From assembly GCA_045614925.1 (NCBI GenBank), contig JAZLDV010000030.1:1-25994 (forward strand): a stretch of DNA of 25,994 nt, read 5' to 3'. The position numbers were made by a program, and so were the translations under genes. The stretch's first letter is position 1. The number at the start of each line of letters is the position of its first letter. Shown in pieces: positions 8,361 through 15,646 of this stretch. The notes under the pieces are model-generated. The model did no database searches. It saw only the letters and a program-made list of their open reading frames with translations, and was not told the origin of the DNA. The stretch is from JAZLDV01 sp045614925. Lineage in GTDB: Bacteria; Bacillota_I; Bacilli_A; Erysipelotrichales; Coprobacillaceae.

Positions 8361-8950
8361 TGTTTGTCCTCCTTAAAATACACAAAGTCTACAATTTTTA
8401 AATAATCCAGTCTAGGATTATATCCTAGAGGTATAAGATGACCTATACTTTTGACTGTATCATATGTAATAGATTTTCTTTGTGAATGATAATATGCATC
8501 AACAATATCAGAAGCATCAATTAAGTATACCTCATTTAGCATAGTAAATGCAAGAATCACAAAAGCAATTCCTCCATGATGAACAACTTTTTCAAGATGT
8601 TCTATCTGGTGTTTGTGAAAATTCTGAAAAGGGAATGTTTTTGCTTTTGTTTCTTTTGCTTCAAAATCGATATACTTTCCTCTATATATGCCATTATAAT
8701 CTGTTGTTGAAGGCACTTTATAATAGGCTTCTACTATTTTCGCTGATTCTCTTCTAGGATAATCAACTTTTACAATCTGAACAGGGGTCGGTTTTTTGTA
8801 TATGACTGCTTTATCTGCTGTTAAATAATATTGATTAGATAAAGAAATATCTTCTTCTAAAGACATACCTCTATGAGCAGTATAGTGCTTAGGTTTTTCT
8901 ATATTATTTATTGGAACAGATGATTTTTTCATATTCGGATAATTAACCAT
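8354..8950 (-). CDS. recU: Holliday junction resolvase RecU
   Basis: RecU cuts Holliday junctions during recombination and chromosome segregation and also modulates RecA in Firmicutes. The 198-residue protein begins with the family's flexible N-terminal stalk region (about 1-40, including HRGMSLEEDI). The nuclease core follows, with a YRGKYIDFEAKETK segment carrying the E-x-K active-site pair, and HQIEHLEKVVHHGGIAFVIL, strongly RecU-like. The ribosome binding site GGAGAAAG precedes the ATG at 8950. Its stop overlaps the ponA start (ATGGTAA), implying translational coupling, the same recU-ponA order as in B. subtilis. Confidence 0.96.
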   Translation of the reverse strand: MVNYPNMKKSSVPINNIEKPKHYTAHRGMSLEEDISLSNQYYLTADKAVIYKKPTPVQIVKVDYPRRESAKIVEAYYKVPSTTDYNGIYRGKYIDFEAKETKAKTFPFQNFHKHQIEHLEKVVHHGGIAFVILAFTMLNEVYLIDASDIVDAYYHSQRKSITYDTVKSIGHLIPLGYNPRLDYLKIVDFVYFKEDKQW

Positions 8951-8978
8951 ATCTTTCTCCTTTCAATATTGCGATAAT

Positions 8979-9008
8979 ATTATAACATATATTTTTTAAG
9001 TTTGTGAA
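8979..9008 (-). promoter_or_regulatory. Sigma-A promoter for recU-ponA
   Basis: Read on the minus strand: -35 TTCACA (9003-9008), 18 bp, -10 TATAAT (8979-8984). It drives the two-gene operon; no other promoter was seen before ponA. Confidence 0.65.
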
Positions 9009-9035
9009 CTTTATAATGAATGAGGAAAAAATAAC

Positions 9036-9063
9036 TTGAAAATTATCATGTTTCAAGTAAAAT
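9036..9063 (+). promoter_or_regulatory. Sigma-A promoter for gpsB
   Basis: -35 TTGAAA (9036-9041), 16 bp, -10 TAAAAT (9058-9063), followed by the ribosome binding site AGGTGGTGAT at 9071-9080. The leader is short. Confidence 0.55.
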
Positions 9064-9084
9064 AATTTATAGGTGGTGATAATT

Positions 9085-9417
9085 ATGGAAAATGAAATTT
9101 TATTAAGCCCTAGAAAGATTTTAAATAAAGAGTTTCAAGTAGATCTTAAAGGATATAATATGGAAGAAGTTGATCATTATTTAGATATCGTAAAAAGTGA
9201 TTATGAAACTTTTGCGAAAATGATTAATGAAGCATACAATGAGATTGAAAAACTTGAAAAAGAAAATAAATTATTAGTTTCTGAATTAAATAGCTTAAAA
9301 GAACAGAACTTAATTCAATCAGATAACATTCGTTCTATGGAAGAAGAAATGTCATCAAATATTGATATTTTAAAAAGATTATCTAATTTAGAAAAAGTCG
9401 TATTCAAAGGTAAGTAA
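9085..9417 (+). CDS. gpsB: Cell division/wall regulator GpsB (DivIVA-like)
   Basis: GpsB is a cytosolic membrane-associated adaptor that moves PBP1 and other wall enzymes between the lateral wall and the septum. ATG 9085 is preferred over the upstream in-frame GTGs because the ribosome binding site lies over them; the product is 110 residues. The N-terminal DivIVA-type domain has KEFQVDLKGYNMEEVDHYLD (about 15-34), including the groove residues of the GYxxxEVDxxLD motif. A coiled coil of about residues 40-90 follows, then the C-terminal oligomerisation motif NIDILKRLSNLEK, near-identical to B. subtilis GpsB. Its place between recU-ponA and rnpB is also conserved. It is regulated separately from ponA by divergent promoters. 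Confidence 0.95.
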   Translation: MENEILLSPRKILNKEFQVDLKGYNMEEVDHYLDIVKSDYETFAKMINEAYNEIEKLEKENKLLVSELNSLKEQNLIQSDNIRSMEEEMSSNIDILKRLSNLEKVVFKGK

Positions 9418-9433
9418 TTACCTTTGTTTTTTT
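9406..9433 (+). terminator. Rho-independent terminator of gpsB
   Basis: Arms AAAGGTAA (9406-9413) and TTACCTTT (9418-9425) with a 4-nt loop holding the stop codon, then a G and seven T. The arm length is modest. Confidence 0.7.
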
Positions 9434-9436
9434 ATA

Positions 9437-9465
9437 TTGATTTTTTCTTTAAAATAGTGTAAATT
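9437..9465 (+). promoter_or_regulatory. Promoter of rnpB
   Basis: -35 TTGATT (9437-9442), 17 bp, -10 TAAATT (9460-9465). The predicted start near 9471 coincides with the first paired base of RNase P RNA helix P1, which supports both calls. Confidence 0.65.
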
Positions 9466-9470
9466 ATGTA

Positions 9471-9803
9471 TGCTCATGAGAACCAATTGCTAGAGATAGA
9501 GGAAAGTCCGGGCATCCACAATCTGTGATGATTGTAGTGTTTGTACTGCATCTAATAAATGCAGGTAGCGTCAAGCTAACGACAGATCTAAGGCCTAAAT
9601 CGTAAGACATGGCTGATAAATCATAAAGTGCCACAGAAACAATTGCTTTTGAAAAAAAGAGTGAAAAGAGGTAAACTCTGCAAGGATGAAACCCAAATTT
9701 TGGTAGGGGAGTCAGATTAGAGGAAACGAACGATAATCTGAATGCATATGCATAGATAAATAATTGGTTGAAAAACAGAACTCGGCTTATCAGAATGAGC
9801 ACA
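9471..9803 (+). ncRNA. rnpB: RNase P RNA
   Basis: The catalytic RNA of RNase P, which trims the 5' leader from tRNA precursors. The terminal helix P1 is seen as TGCTCAT (9471-9477) pairing with ATGAGCA (9795-9801). Conserved core blocks appear in order: GAGGAAAGTCCGGGC near the 5' end, GTGCCACAGAAAC in the middle, AACCCAAATTTTGGTAGGGG further on, and ACAGAACTCGGCTTAT near the 3' end. The length, about 333 nt, is on the short side for a Firmicute RNase P RNA. Position next to gpsB matches B. subtilis. The exact ends are estimated from P1 and the terminator. Confidence 0.95.
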
Positions 9804-9807
9804 TTTT

Positions 9808-9830
9808 GTCGATGAAAATCGACTTTTTTT
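9808..9830 (+). terminator. Rho-independent terminator of rnpB
   Basis: GTCGAT (9808-9813), tetraloop GAAA, ATCGAC (9818-9823), then seven T. Confidence 0.88.
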
Positions 9831-9881
9831 ATTTTTTTAATATTATTTTCATATATTTATGTAAAATAGAATATGTACATA

Positions 9882-9910
9882 TTGATAAAAAAATTAAAAT
9901 ATGATTAAAT
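9882..9910 (+). promoter_or_regulatory. Promoter of the rodZ-pgsA-cinA-recA operon
   Basis: -35 TTGATA (9882-9887), 17 bp, -10 TTAAAT (9905-9910) with an extended TGA. No LexA-type box (GAACnnnnGTTC) was seen in the 120 bp before rodZ. Confidence 0.5.
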
Positions 9911-9951
9911 TAAAGATGGATAAGTTTGCTAAATGTTAAGGAGGTATTTAT

Positions 9952-10932
9952 ATGAGTCATGTCGGTGATGATATTCGTCGTGCAAGAGAGCTTAAAAAAT
10001 TAAGTATTGATGATTTAGCGAGAATGACAAAAATATCTGCTTCTATTATAGATGATATTGAAAATGGAAGATTTGATTCTTATGAAGGTGATGAACCATA
10101 TGTAAGAATGTATATAAAGAAAATAAGTATGATTTTAGGGTTAGATGGTTATGAATTAACACAGCAATATGATCATTTATCAAATGAAATCAAAAAAGAA
10201 ATGGAAGAAAATAAAGCAAATACTCCACAAAATAGCACTATTGCTAAAAAAGTGGATTTTTCTAAGAAAGATTTTGTGAGAAGTCCTTCCGTTTATGAAG
10301 ATCGTTCTCATATCACGTTAATTAGAGGTGGTATTATTCTAGTATTAATCTGTTTAGTTGTAGGTATTGTATGGTATGCAATTGTCTCTACAAGTAAAGA
10401 TCCTTCACAATTTAAAGATCCTAATCAGACAATTGTTGAAGGTGATGTTCCAGTAAAAAATGAAACAGACACAGAAAAACCAAAAGAAGAACCTGCTTCA
10501 GCAGTGATTGAAAAAGTAGCTGATTTCGATTATCAATTTAAAGTGACTGGTAATAAAGATACATTTGTAATTCGTATGGAGTTTATGAATCAGACATGGA
10601 ATAATATCTTTATGGATTATGTTAATGGTGTAAAATTAGATGGTTTTGAATCAAGAATCTATGGTCCAAAAGATAAAGCTACGATTGAAGCAAATGCAGA
10701 AAAGATTAAAAAACAAAATGAAGAGTTCCCTCATATTAAGATTGAACAAAAAGAAGATATGGAAGTTGTTGAATTAACAATGACTACTCAAGAATTTAAT
10801 GAGTTATATTTAAGAACAGGATATAGCAATGGACATCGTTATTATATTAATGGTGTAGAAATCATGTTAAGTGATCAAGAAAAAATAGAAGGTGTAGCTA
10901 ATCTGCACTTATCAATTGTAAAGGAGCAATAA
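9952..10932 (+). CDS. rodZ: RodZ-like helix-turn-helix membrane protein
   Basis: RodZ links cytosolic MreB filaments to the elongation machinery and helps maintain rod shape. The 326-residue product has an N-terminal helix-turn-helix of the RodZ (HTH_25) type (about 5-70: IRRARELKKLSIDDLARMTK), a charged linker, one transmembrane helix (about 124-145) and an extracytoplasmic domain (about 185-326). The layout is that of B. subtilis YmfM/RodZ, which also sits directly before pgsA-cinA-recA. The ribosome binding site is AAGGAGG at 9938-9944. The extracytoplasmic domain is longer than in many Bacillus homologues, and its fold is not obvious to me. Confidence 0.85.
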   Translation: MSHVGDDIRRARELKKLSIDDLARMTKISASIIDDIENGRFDSYEGDEPYVRMYIKKISMILGLDGYELTQQYDHLSNEIKKEMEENKANTPQNSTIAKKVDFSKKDFVRSPSVYEDRSHITLIRGGIILVLICLVVGIVWYAIVSTSKDPSQFKDPNQTIVEGDVPVKNETDTEKPKEEPASAVIEKVADFDYQFKVTGNKDTFVIRMEFMNQTWNNIFMDYVNGVKLDGFESRIYGPKDKATIEANAEKIKKQNEEFPHIKIEQKEDMEVVELTMTTQEFNELYLRTGYSNGHRYYINGVEIMLSDQEKIEGVANLHLSIVKEQ

Positions 10933-10935
10933 AAT

Positions 10936-11517
10936 ATGAATTTACCTAATAAGTTAACTTTAATTCGTCTATTATGTGTTCCTGTTTTTGTGGCACTTTA
11001 TCTGATTCCTTTTCAAAATGTGCCAACTATTCAATTGTTAGATACATCGTTATCTTATGTTGAATTGATTTTATTTATTATTTTTGTATTAGCATCAATT
11101 ACTGATTTCTTAGATGGTTATATTGCAAGAAAGCATAATCTTGTTACTACATTTGGGAAATTTATTGATCCTATTGCAGATAAACTATTAGTCAACTGTA
11201 CAATTTTATTATTAGCATCATCATCTAAAATCCCAATGATTGTTCCAATCATTATGATTTCTAGAGATACGATTGTTGATGCAATTCGTCTGATTGCAAG
11301 TCAGCAAAATGTTGTCTTAGCAGCAAGTTACTTAGGTAAATTAAAAACAGTGACTCAGATGATTGCAATTATTTTAATGCTTTTAAATAATATTGTATTT
11401 GAATCTTTAGGAATTCCTATGGCCTCTATAATGATGTGGATTGCGACATTTATTTCTTTACTAAGTGGTGTAGATTATTTTATGAAAAACAGATCATTTA
11501 TTTTAGAGAGCATGTAA
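10936..11517 (+). CDS. pgsA: CDP-diacylglycerol--glycerol-3-phosphate 3-phosphatidyltransferase
   Basis: Makes phosphatidylglycerol phosphate from CDP-diacylglycerol and glycerol-3-phosphate, the committed step to phosphatidylglycerol, in the cytoplasmic membrane. The 193-residue protein has the full CDP-alcohol phosphotransferase motif D57-x2-D60-G61-x2-A64-R65-x8-G74-x3-D78-x3-D82. Several hydrophobic helices flank it. It starts 3 nt after the rodZ stop and its own stop overlaps the next ATG (TAATG), so it belongs to the rodZ-pgsA-cinA-recA operon, an arrangement conserved in Bacilli. Confidence 0.95.
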   Translation: MNLPNKLTLIRLLCVPVFVALYLIPFQNVPTIQLLDTSLSYVELILFIIFVLASITDFLDGYIARKHNLVTTFGKFIDPIADKLLVNCTILLLASSSKIPMIVPIIMISRDTIVDAIRLIASQQNVVLAASYLGKLKTVTQMIAIILMLLNNIVFESLGIPMASIMMWIATFISLLSGVDYFMKNRSFILESM

Positions 11518-11996
11518 TGGATAAATTAGCTCAATATTTAATAAAAAATGACATCTCTATTAGTAGTGTGGAAAGTTTTACAGTAGGAGGATTTGCCAGT
11601 GAGATTGGAAGTATCAGTGGCATTTCTGCTGTATACAGAGGCTCATTAGTGAGCTATCAGACACGAATTAAAAGAGATGTTTTGCATATTAGTGAAGAGA
11701 TAATTGATACTTATGGTGTTGTATCAAAAGAGGTAGCAGGACTTATGGCCATTAATGGTCAGAAAATGTTTGAAAGTGATTTATGTATTTCTTTTACAGG
11801 TAATGCTGGTCCTAGTGCAATGGAAGGAAAACCAGTAGGACTTATTTATATAGGAATCGCTTATAAAGATAGCATATGGACTTATGCTTATGAGTTAAGT
11901 GGAAGTCGCAGCGATATAAAAAAACAATCAATTTCTATAGGAATTAAAAAAATTTGTGATATATTAAAGATAAATGAAAAAACTGATTGTATATAG
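11517..11996 (+). CDS. cinA: CinA C-terminal-domain protein (PncC-type NMN amidohydrolase)
   Basis: A 159-residue stand-alone CinA C-terminal domain, the fold that deamidates nicotinamide mononucleotide. The ATG at 11517 overlaps the pgsA stop; an upstream in-frame start at 11436 lies inside pgsA and is not used. SVESFTVGG near residue 17 corresponds to the ESxTGG active-site loop, and FTGNAGPSAMEGKPVGLIYIGIA (about 92-114) to the family's GxAGP...PVG segment. B. subtilis CinA is about 410 residues with an N-terminal molybdopterin-binding-like domain; that domain is absent here. The active-site loops depart from consensus (SFTVGG; GNAGP), so activity is uncertain. It keeps the typical place just before recA. 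Confidence 0.85.
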   Translation: MDKLAQYLIKNDISISSVESFTVGGFASEIGSISGISAVYRGSLVSYQTRIKRDVLHISEEIIDTYGVVSKEVAGLMAINGQKMFESDLCISFTGNAGPSAMEGKPVGLIYIGIAYKDSIWTYAYELSGSRSDIKKQSISIGIKKICDILKINEKTDCI

Positions 11997-12014
11997 TAGT
12001 AAGGAGGTTGTTTT

Positions 12015-13064
12015 ATGGCAGAAAGAAAAAGCAAAAAAACAGAAAATATTGATGAAAGAAAAGAAAGGGCATTAGCTGAGGCAATTAGTCAGATTGAAAA
12101 ACAATTTGGTAAAGGGTCAGTTATGAAATTAGGTGATCGTGCTTCAGTTGATATCGATGTTATTCCTACAGGATCTTTAACTTTAGATGCGGCATTAGGA
12201 ATCGGAGGATATCCTAAAGGACGTATTATTGAAATTTATGGACCTGAATCAAGTGGGAAGACAACATTAACTTTACATGCGATTGCAGAGGTACAAAAAC
12301 AAGGTGGAAGAGCAGCATTTATTGATGCAGAACACGCAATTGATCCAGTTTATGCTAAAAATTTAGGTGTTAATGTAGATGAATTAATTTTATCTCAGCC
12401 AGATAGTGGTGAACAAGGTTTAGCAATTGCTGAAACATTAGTTAAATCAGATGCGATTGATTTAGTTGTTGTTGACTCTGTAGCAGCATTAGTTCCTCAA
12501 ACTGAATTAGATGGAGAAATTACTGATAATTCAATGGGATTACAGGCAAGACTTATGTCTAAGGCTTTAAGACGTTTATCTGGTTTAATGAATAAAACAT
12601 CTTGTACAATTATTTTTATCAATCAGTTAAGAGAAAAAATTGGAGTTATGTTTGGAAATCCTGAAACAACAACAGGAGGAAGAGCATTAAAATTCTATTC
12701 TTCTGTACGTATTGAAATCAGAAGAAGTGAAGCAATTAAAAATGGTAGTGATATCGTAGGAAATAAAGTAAATATTAAAGTTGTGAAAAATAAAGTGGCT
12801 CCACCATTTAAAGCAACAACTGTTGATATTGTTTATGGTAAAGGTATTGCAAGAGATGGAGAAGTTATTGATTTAGCAGTTGAGAATGATATTATTGATA
12901 AATCTGGTGCATGGTATGCTTATAAAGGTGAAAAGATTGGTCAAGGTAGAGAAAATGCTAAAAACTTCTTAAATGAACATCCTGAAATTATGGAAGAAAT
13001 TGAAGAAGCTGTAAAAGCAGTTGTCTTTAATAAAAATGAAGATATTTTTGAAGAAGAAGAGTAA
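12015..13064 (+). CDS. recA: Recombinase RecA
   Basis: RecA forms ATP-dependent filaments on single-stranded DNA, drives strand exchange and triggers the SOS response. The 349-residue product is normal in length. Walker A GPESSGKT is at 76-83; the DSVAALVP Walker B region is near 155; the L1 loop follows; then INQLREKIGVMFGNPETTTGG, the conserved L2/MAW region; and the usual acidic tail (EDIFEEEE). The ribosome binding site is AAGGAGG. It is probably read from the rodZ promoter; a possible local extended -10 (TGATATATT at 11957-11965) lies inside cinA. No GAACnnnnGTTC LexA box was seen between 11880 and 12014 or before rodZ. Confidence 0.99.
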   Translation: MAERKSKKTENIDERKERALAEAISQIEKQFGKGSVMKLGDRASVDIDVIPTGSLTLDAALGIGGYPKGRIIEIYGPESSGKTTLTLHAIAEVQKQGGRAAFIDAEHAIDPVYAKNLGVNVDELILSQPDSGEQGLAIAETLVKSDAIDLVVVDSVAALVPQTELDGEITDNSMGLQARLMSKALRRLSGLMNKTSCTIIFINQLREKIGVMFGNPETTTGGRALKFYSSVRIEIRRSEAIKNGSDIVGNKVNIKVVKNKVAPPFKATTVDIVYGKGIARDGEVIDLAVENDIIDKSGAWYAYKGEKIGQGRENAKNFLNEHPEIMEEIEEAVKAVVFNKNEDIFEEEE

Positions 13065-13079
13065 TCTTCTTCTTTTTCT
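13051..13079 (+). terminator. Rho-independent terminator of recA
   Basis: Arms AAGAAGAAGA (13051-13060) and TCTTCTTCTT (13065-13074), 4-nt loop containing the stop codon, then T-rich. The left arm encodes the acidic Glu tail of RecA. Confidence 0.75.
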
Positions 13080-13138
13080 TTGTACAAAATAAAAAAATCA
13101 CAAAAAGATAAAATAAAAAAACTGAAGCCATTTCTTTG

Positions 13139-13167
13139 TTGTTTTTTATTGTATTTTCATGTATAAT
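13139..13167 (+). promoter_or_regulatory. Sigma-A promoter for rny
   Basis: -35 TTGTTT (13139-13144), 17 bp, -10 TATAAT (13162-13167). The leader of about 40 nt holds a small hairpin TGTGC-GAT-GCACA (13174-13186). Confidence 0.7.
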
Positions 13168-13216
13168 AAATGTTGTGCGATGCACATACAAAAAATCATA
13201 GGAAAGAGGAAGAATT

Positions 13217-14776
13217 ATGGTAGAGATGAATTTAGCTCTATTGATCTTGACCTATGTTCTAGCTATGGCTGGTGGGTTTGGCTTATATTATATTTTCACT
13301 AAAATGAAATTGACAAAAGCAAATGCTGATGCAAGTAAAATTTTAGAAGATGCAAATACAAAAGCTGACAATATAGTAAAAGAAGCTATTCTTGATGCAA
13401 AAACACAAGCTTATGAGTATAAGCTTGAAGCTGAAAAAGAAATCAAAGAACAGCGTTTAGAAGTTACTAAAGCAGAAAACAAATTATTGCAAAGAGAACA
13501 AAATATTGATCGTAGAGATATTTCTTTACAAGGGAAAGAAGAAGTATTAGATCATAAAGCTAAGCAATTAGAAAAGAAAAGTGAAGAACTAGGAAAACTA
13601 GAAGATCAATTAAAAAATCAGATTGATGAGAAAGTACAGGAATTAGAAAAAATTGCTGCTATGAGTGCTAATGAAGCGAAAGCTGAATTGTTTAGACAAG
13701 TAGAACAAAGAACAGCAAATGAAATGACTGCTTATATTAAAGAGCAGGAAGATGAAGCAAAAGCAAAAGCATCCTTATTTGCTAAGGATATTATCGCTCA
13801 AGCAATTAATCGTTATTCTCAAGAAGAAACGATTGAAAGAACGGTAAATGTTGTTGCTTTACCTAGTGAAGAAATGAAAGGTAGAATTATCGGGCGTGAA
13901 GGAAGAAACATTAAAGCAATTGAAAATGCAACAGGTGCAGAATTAATTATTGATGATACACCAGAAGCAATTACAGTTTCATGTTTCGATCCAGTAAGAA
14001 GAGAAATTGCTCGTTTATCTTTAGAAACTTTAATCCGTGATGGAAGAATTCAACCAGGACGTATTGAAGAAGTTGTACAAAAAACTAAAAATGAATTAGA
14101 TGAAGTTATTTACAAAACTGGGGAAGATGCTATTTTTGAATTAGGTTTATCTCGTGTAAATAAAGAATTAATTATGTTGATCGGTAAATTAAAATATCGT
14201 TCAAGCTATGGTCAAAATGCTTTACAGCATTCATTAGAAGTAGCTCATTTTGCTGGAATGATGGCTGCTGAATTAGGATTAAATCAGCAATTAGCTCGTC
14301 GTGCAGGTTTATTACATGACTTAGGGAAAGCTGTAGACCATGAAATGGAAGGAAGCCACGTTGAATTAGGAGCAAAATTTGCTAAAAAATATGGTGAAAA
14401 TGCAACTGTAATTAATGCAATTGAATCTCACCATGGTGATGTTCCTACAACAAGCGTAATTTCAATCTTAGTTGCTGCTGCTGATACTTTATCAGCTGCA
14501 AGACCAGGAAGTCGTAGTGAAACAATTGAAAACTACATTCAAAGATTAGAAAAATTAGAAGAAATTTCTAAAAACTTTGATGGTGTTGATAAAGTATTTG
14601 CTATTCAAGCTGGTAGAGAAGTTCGTGTTATTGTTAAACCGGACAAAGTTGATGATCTTGCAAGCCATAAGTTAGCAAGAGATATTAAAGAAAAAATTGA
14701 AAATGAATTAACTTATCCAGGTCATATTAAAGTGACAGTGATTCGTGAAGTTCGCGCAAACGAAATTGCTAAATAA
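13217..14776 (+). CDS. rny: Ribonuclease Y
   Basis: RNase Y is the membrane-anchored endoribonuclease that starts bulk mRNA decay in many Firmicutes. The 519-residue product has an N-terminal transmembrane segment (about 5-27), a long charged coiled coil (about 30-200), a KH RNA-binding domain with GRIIGREGRNIKAIE (222-236) and an HD catalytic domain with LLHDLGKA, His367-Asp368. The size is the standard ~520 residues. It has its own promoter and terminator. The recA-rny-ymdB order matches B. subtilis; RicA, encoded downstream here, belongs in B. subtilis to a complex that works with RNase Y. Confidence 0.98.
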   Translation: MVEMNLALLILTYVLAMAGGFGLYYIFTKMKLTKANADASKILEDANTKADNIVKEAILDAKTQAYEYKLEAEKEIKEQRLEVTKAENKLLQREQNIDRRDISLQGKEEVLDHKAKQLEKKSEELGKLEDQLKNQIDEKVQELEKIAAMSANEAKAELFRQVEQRTANEMTAYIKEQEDEAKAKASLFAKDIIAQAINRYSQEETIERTVNVVALPSEEMKGRIIGREGRNIKAIENATGAELIIDDTPEAITVSCFDPVRREIARLSLETLIRDGRIQPGRIEEVVQKTKNELDEVIYKTGEDAIFELGLSRVNKELIMLIGKLKYRSSYGQNALQHSLEVAHFAGMMAAELGLNQQLARRAGLLHDLGKAVDHEMEGSHVELGAKFAKKYGENATVINAIESHHGDVPTTSVISILVAAADTLSAARPGSRSETIENYIQRLEKLEEISKNFDGVDKVFAIQAGREVRVIVKPDKVDDLASHKLARDIKEKIENELTYPGHIKVTVIREVRANEIAK

Positions 14777-14803
14777 AAGATAGGTTATTACCTATCTTTT
14801 TTT
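14776..14803 (+). terminator. Terminator between rny and ymdB
   Basis: Arms AAAGATAGGT (14776-14785) and ACCTATCTTT (14790-14799), 4-nt loop, T run to 14803. The next base begins the ymdB ribosome binding site. Confidence 0.88.
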
Positions 14804-14817
14804 AAGGAGTGAAAAAG

Positions 14818-15600
14818 GTGAATATTTTATTTATTGGTGATGTATTCTCTTCAATTGGAAGAGATATGTTAGATCGTTATCTTGCTGATATCAGAAATAA
14901 ATACAAAGTAGATATGGTTATTGCAAATTGTGAAAATGTTAGTCATGGAAAAGGGCTTATTAAAAAACATTACGAAGAATTGTTATTTAATGGTGTTTCT
15001 ATTATGACTATGGGAAATCATACTTTTGCAAAAAAAGAATTATTTGATTATATTGATGAAGCAGATCGTATTGTTGTTCCTTATAATCAGCCTATTGCAT
15101 TGCCTGGTGTAGGGAGCAGAGAAATTATGGTTAAAGGTAAAAAAGTAAGAGTAACAAATCTTTTAGGTATTACTTTTATGGATGGAAAATCTCAAAATCC
15201 TTTTGAAGCCATTGATGAAGTTTTAGAAAATGATACAAGTGATATTCATATTGTTGATTTTCATGCTGAAGCAACAAGTGAAAAGATTGCTTTAGGATAT
15301 TATTTAGATGGAAAAGTATCTGCAGTTTTAGGAACACATACACATGTAGCAACTGCGGATGAAAAGATTCTTCCATTAGGAACAGCATTTCAAAGTGATG
15401 TTGGAATGACTGGCCCATATGAGAGTGTTATTGGGTGTGAAAAAGAATCTATTATTAAACGTATGAAAACTGGATTAATGACACCTTTTGTGATTCCTGA
15501 ATCAGAAGGTCAATTACATGCGACATTATTATCTTTTAACAACAATAATGAATGTGAATCTATTGAAAGAATTTGTATAGATCCTTTTCATAAGTTATAA
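14818..15600 (+). CDS. ymdB: YmdB-type metallophosphoesterase (TIGR00282)
   Basis: A dinuclear-metal phosphodiesterase; the B. subtilis homologue hydrolyses 2',3'-cyclic nucleotides in vitro and affects biofilm and motility choice. GTG 14818 is chosen over GTG 14809 because AAGGAG (14804-14809) overlaps the latter and because the protein then starts MNILFIGD, matching the family; the product is 260 residues. Metal and active-site residues are in place: Asp8, Glu39-Asn40, Asn67-His68 (GNHT), His149 (FHAEATSEK), and His174/His176 (GTHTHV). The terminator of rny ends immediately before its ribosome binding site and leaves no space for a promoter, so expression must come from read-through or from inside rny. 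Confidence 0.95.
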   Translation: MNILFIGDVFSSIGRDMLDRYLADIRNKYKVDMVIANCENVSHGKGLIKKHYEELLFNGVSIMTMGNHTFAKKELFDYIDEADRIVVPYNQPIALPGVGSREIMVKGKKVRVTNLLGITFMDGKSQNPFEAIDEVLENDTSDIHIVDFHAEATSEKIALGYYLDGKVSAVLGTHTHVATADEKILPLGTAFQSDVGMTGPYESVIGCEKESIIKRMKTGLMTPFVIPESEGQLHATLLSFNNNNECESIERICIDPFHKL

Positions 15601-15640
15601 GAATAAATATTCTTTCTATTCATATGATGAATAGGGAGGA
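15599..15640 (+). promoter_or_regulatory. Paired hairpins in the spoVS leader
   Basis: First inverted repeat: AAGAATA (15599-15605) and TATTCTT (15608-15614). Second: CTATTCAT-ATG-ATGAATAG (15616-15634), a perfect 8-bp stem whose last base touches the spoVS ribosome binding site GGGAGG (15634-15639). The two share TATTC/GAATA segments, so alternative pairing is possible. Function is not established. Confidence 0.5.
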
Positions 15641-15646
15641 ATAAAT

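Noticed and set aside
9464..9802. 112-codon open frame on the minus strand
   Set aside because: It lies exactly antisense to RNase P RNA, has no ribosome binding site context, and its translation resembles no protein; the RNA gene explains the conserved sequence.
11436..11516. Upstream in-frame extension of the cinA-type gene
   Set aside because: The added residues come from the pgsA coding region in another frame and do not resemble the family; ATG 11517 overlaps the pgsA stop in the usual coupled manner.
15176..15418. 80-codon minus-strand frame, and similar short frames elsewhere (2386-2580, 14172-14375, 18195-18383, 25750-25964)
   Set aside because: All lie wholly or mostly antisense to well-supported genes or over terminators, with no ribosome binding site and biased composition typical of shadow frames.
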